Positions 62,575-64,000 of a stretch of DNA of 64,000 bases are shown piece after piece. Under the pieces are notes generated by a model that searched no databases, was not told the origin of the DNA, and saw only the letters and a program-made list of their open reading frames with translations. A program made the translations under genes and the position numbers. Location of the stretch: assembly GCA_949372595.1 (NCBI GenBank), contig CASIAN010000027.1, forward strand, positions 29,718-93,717. Reading direction: 5' to 3'. How positions within the stretch are numbered: position 1 is the first letter of the stretch; each line of letters starts with the position of its first letter. The DNA is from CPC320 sp002336405 (GTDB taxonomy: Bacteria; Pseudomonadota; Alphaproteobacteria; Rhodobacterales; Rhodobacteraceae).

Positions 62575-63513
62575 TCACCGGTTTGATGGCGGTTGACGGG
62601 TCTCAGCCCAGATGTTTGCGTAATTTGCAGCAAAGATCACAACGGCGCCTATCAAGACAAAGATATCCAGTGCCTCGTCATAAAACACCAAACCCACCAC
62701 CGCAATCGCCGGCAATCTAATAAAATCAAAAGGCACCACCACTGCGGCCGGTGCAAGCGTCAAAGCCGTGGTCAAACAAAAATGCGCACAAACACCTGCG
62801 CATCCAATCAAGACCAACCACGGCCATACCATCAACGAGGGCAGGGTGATATTGCCGTCAAAACCGGCACAAACCAACCCAAAAACCAATTGCATTGCGG
62901 TCAGGTAAAACAATATACATGTCAGCGTTTCTGTCCGCGTCAGGCGCTTGGTCAAAATAATTGATCCTGCAAAACACACCGCCGATAATGCGGCCGCGAC
63001 AACGCCAATATTCATAGTTACCACACCCGGGCGTGCGACAATCAAAATGCCAACAAAGCCGACCAGAGCCACGCCAACCCGCAGGCGCGTCAATTTTTCG
63101 CCCAAGATCAAGGGCGACAGCACCAACACCCAAATAGGAGAGGTGAACTCAAGCGCAAAAATTTGCGCCAAAGGCAGCAAGGGAAGCGCCGAAAACCACA
63201 GCGCTTGCCCCGAAAAATGACATAGATTCCGCGACAAATGCAGTCCCCGGTGTCGGGCGTTGATTTGGGACAAAGTGCCTGCAAACCACGCCCCAGCCAG
63301 AACAATCCCCAGTCCGAAAATGCTGCGATAGAGCAAGATCTCAACCGCATCCAATTCATCACTTACCGCACGCCCGGCAATCGCCATCGTGCTGAATGAC
63401 ACGATTGCCCCCGACATCCATAGCGCGACCAGAGCAACCCCACCGCGCGCCTCACCAGTTTTGTTGGCGTGCGTCTGAACTTTAAGACGCAGCGTTTTGA
63501 CGGCTTGTTTCAT
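62575..63513 (-). CDS. EamA-domain (DMT superfamily) membrane transporter
   Basis: A polytopic membrane protein of about 312 residues with two EamA repeats of about five helices each. ATG 63513 (MKQAVKTLRLKVQ) is chosen; ATG 63525 is four codons upstream. Features are ISFSTMAIAGRAVSDELDAV-like entry, LEFTSPIWVLVLSPLILGEK and RPGVVTMNIGVVAAALSAVC. Substrate unknown. It is a different subgroup from the one at 7346-8248. Confidence 0.78.
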   Translation of the reverse strand: MKQAVKTLRLKVQTHANKTGEARGGVALVALWMSGAIVSFSTMAIAGRAVSDELDAVEILLYRSIFGLGIVLAGAWFAGTLSQINARHRGLHLSRNLCHFSGQALWFSALPLLPLAQIFALEFTSPIWVLVLSPLILGEKLTRLRVGVALVGFVGILIVARPGVVTMNIGVVAAALSAVCFAGSIILTKRLTRTETLTCILFYLTAMQLVFGLVCAGFDGNITLPSLMVWPWLVLIGCAGVCAHFCLTTALTLAPAAVVVPFDFIRLPAIAVVGLVFYDEALDIFVLIGAVVIFAANYANIWAETRQPPSNR

Positions 63514-63566
63514 GACTTGACCCACCCCAAGGGTGCTATGGCGTGCTAGGACTTAAGTCGCAAGTC

Positions 63567-64000
63567 CTAGCGGCCCTTCCAAAGCGGATCGCGCTTCTCG
63601 GCAAAGGCGCGAGCGCCCTCTAATTGGTCTTCTGAATTGTATAAGGCATCCACCGTCTCAAACTGGCTTTGCGTGATCCGGTTCAGCGCATCTTGAAATT
63701 TCATATCCTCTGTTTCACGCACGATCTCTTTGATTGCAGCATAGACAAGCGGCGGGCCAGACGCCAGCAAATCAGCCAAGGCATGGGCCTCGGTCATCAA
63801 GGTATCAGCAGGATGAATGCGGTTGATCAAGCCCCAACGGGCAGCTTCTTCGGCCTGCATCCAGCGCCCAGTCAACAGCATTTCCATTGCGATGTGATAC
63901 GGAATACGTTTTGGCAACTTGACACTGGCGGCATCCGCCACCGTACCTGATCGGATTTCTGGCAGCGCAAACGTCGCGTGTTCGGCCGCCAATATCATGT
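63567..64000 (-). CDS. Enoyl-CoA hydratase/isomerase family protein, 5' end beyond the window
   Basis: The C-terminal 143 or so residues of a crotonase-fold protein. The oxyanion-region helix ATFALPEIRSGTVADAASVK has the second catalytic acidic position, followed by MLLTGRWMQAEEAARWGLIN and the end ARAFAEKRDPLWKGR, typical of carnitinyl-CoA dehydratase-like members. The N-terminus is outside the window, so the substrate group cannot be judged. Confidence 0.8.
   Translation of the reverse strand, partial: MILAAEHATFALPEIRSGTVADAASVKLPKRIPYHIAMEMLLTGRWMQAEEAARWGLINRIHPADTLMTEAHALADLLASGPPLVYAAIKEIVRETEDMKFQDALNRITQSQFETVDALYNSEDQLEGARAFAEKRDPLWKGR

Overview
The window looks like the chromosome of a marine alphaproteobacterium of the Roseobacter type (Rhodobacterales). 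This is inferred from content and not from a marker gene. It carries organosulfonate (sulfolactate) catabolism, TTT and TRAP transporters, a glycerol-phosphate plus phosphonate uptake cluster, AruHI-type arginine catabolism, and many IS3/IS5/IS110/IS630 elements. No rRNA, tRNA or CRISPR array was seen.

Left part (1-24.2 kb), tightly packed and intact. A divergent GntR regulator faces a sulfolactate operon: SuyA/SuyB lyase, two stereospecific sulfolactate dehydrogenases SlcC and ComC, and a tripartite tricarboxylate-type transporter whose TctA and TctB parts appear fused. After a reverse-strand DMT exporter comes a phosphorus-scavenging block: GlpR-like regulator, UgpC-B-A-E glycerol-3-phosphate-type ABC transporter, metallophosphoesterase, Na/Pi symporter, then PhnD-C-E-E. 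The binding-protein genes of all three transport systems are followed by an intercistronic stem-loop, suggesting a shared way to keep the binding protein in excess. On the reverse strand a TetR regulator, arginine aminotransferase (AruH-like), ketoarginine decarboxylase (AruI-like) and dimethylargininase form an operon with a near-perfect 19-bp palindrome upstream.

Middle part (24.3-37.5 kb), loosely packed and decaying. A Tat-lipoprotein metallo-beta-lactamase-fold hydrolase is followed by fossils of a TAXI-type TRAP transporter beside an intact class III aminotransferase and an AEC carrier. A TetR gene and a small membrane-protein gene are broken. A short protein with a flagellin-like C-terminus, a possible HIRAN-like protein, an M20 amidohydrolase overlapping a creatinase-like M24 protein that lacks the metal ligands, and a DUF5710 protein follow.

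Mobile islands (37.5-44 kb and 54.7-60.5 kb). They hold IS3, IS5, IS110 and two IS630-type elements, nested in one another, plus a fossil tyrosine integrase. Several insertions can be undone on paper: removing the element and one TA restores the interrupted sequence. Four loci in or beside these islands carry 14-15 bp short tandem repeats; one is a 28-nt expansion that breaks an IS110 transposase frame.

Between and after the islands are metabolic genes: a ProC-like and a 3-hydroxyisobutyrate-dehydrogenase-like oxidoreductase, an intact TAXI-TRAP transporter, two flavin oxidoreductases of the Old Yellow Enzyme superfamily, and an SDR. After the second island come MetA (predicted acetyltransferase type), a P-loop protein, a DMT transporter and a partial enoyl-CoA hydratase running off the right edge.
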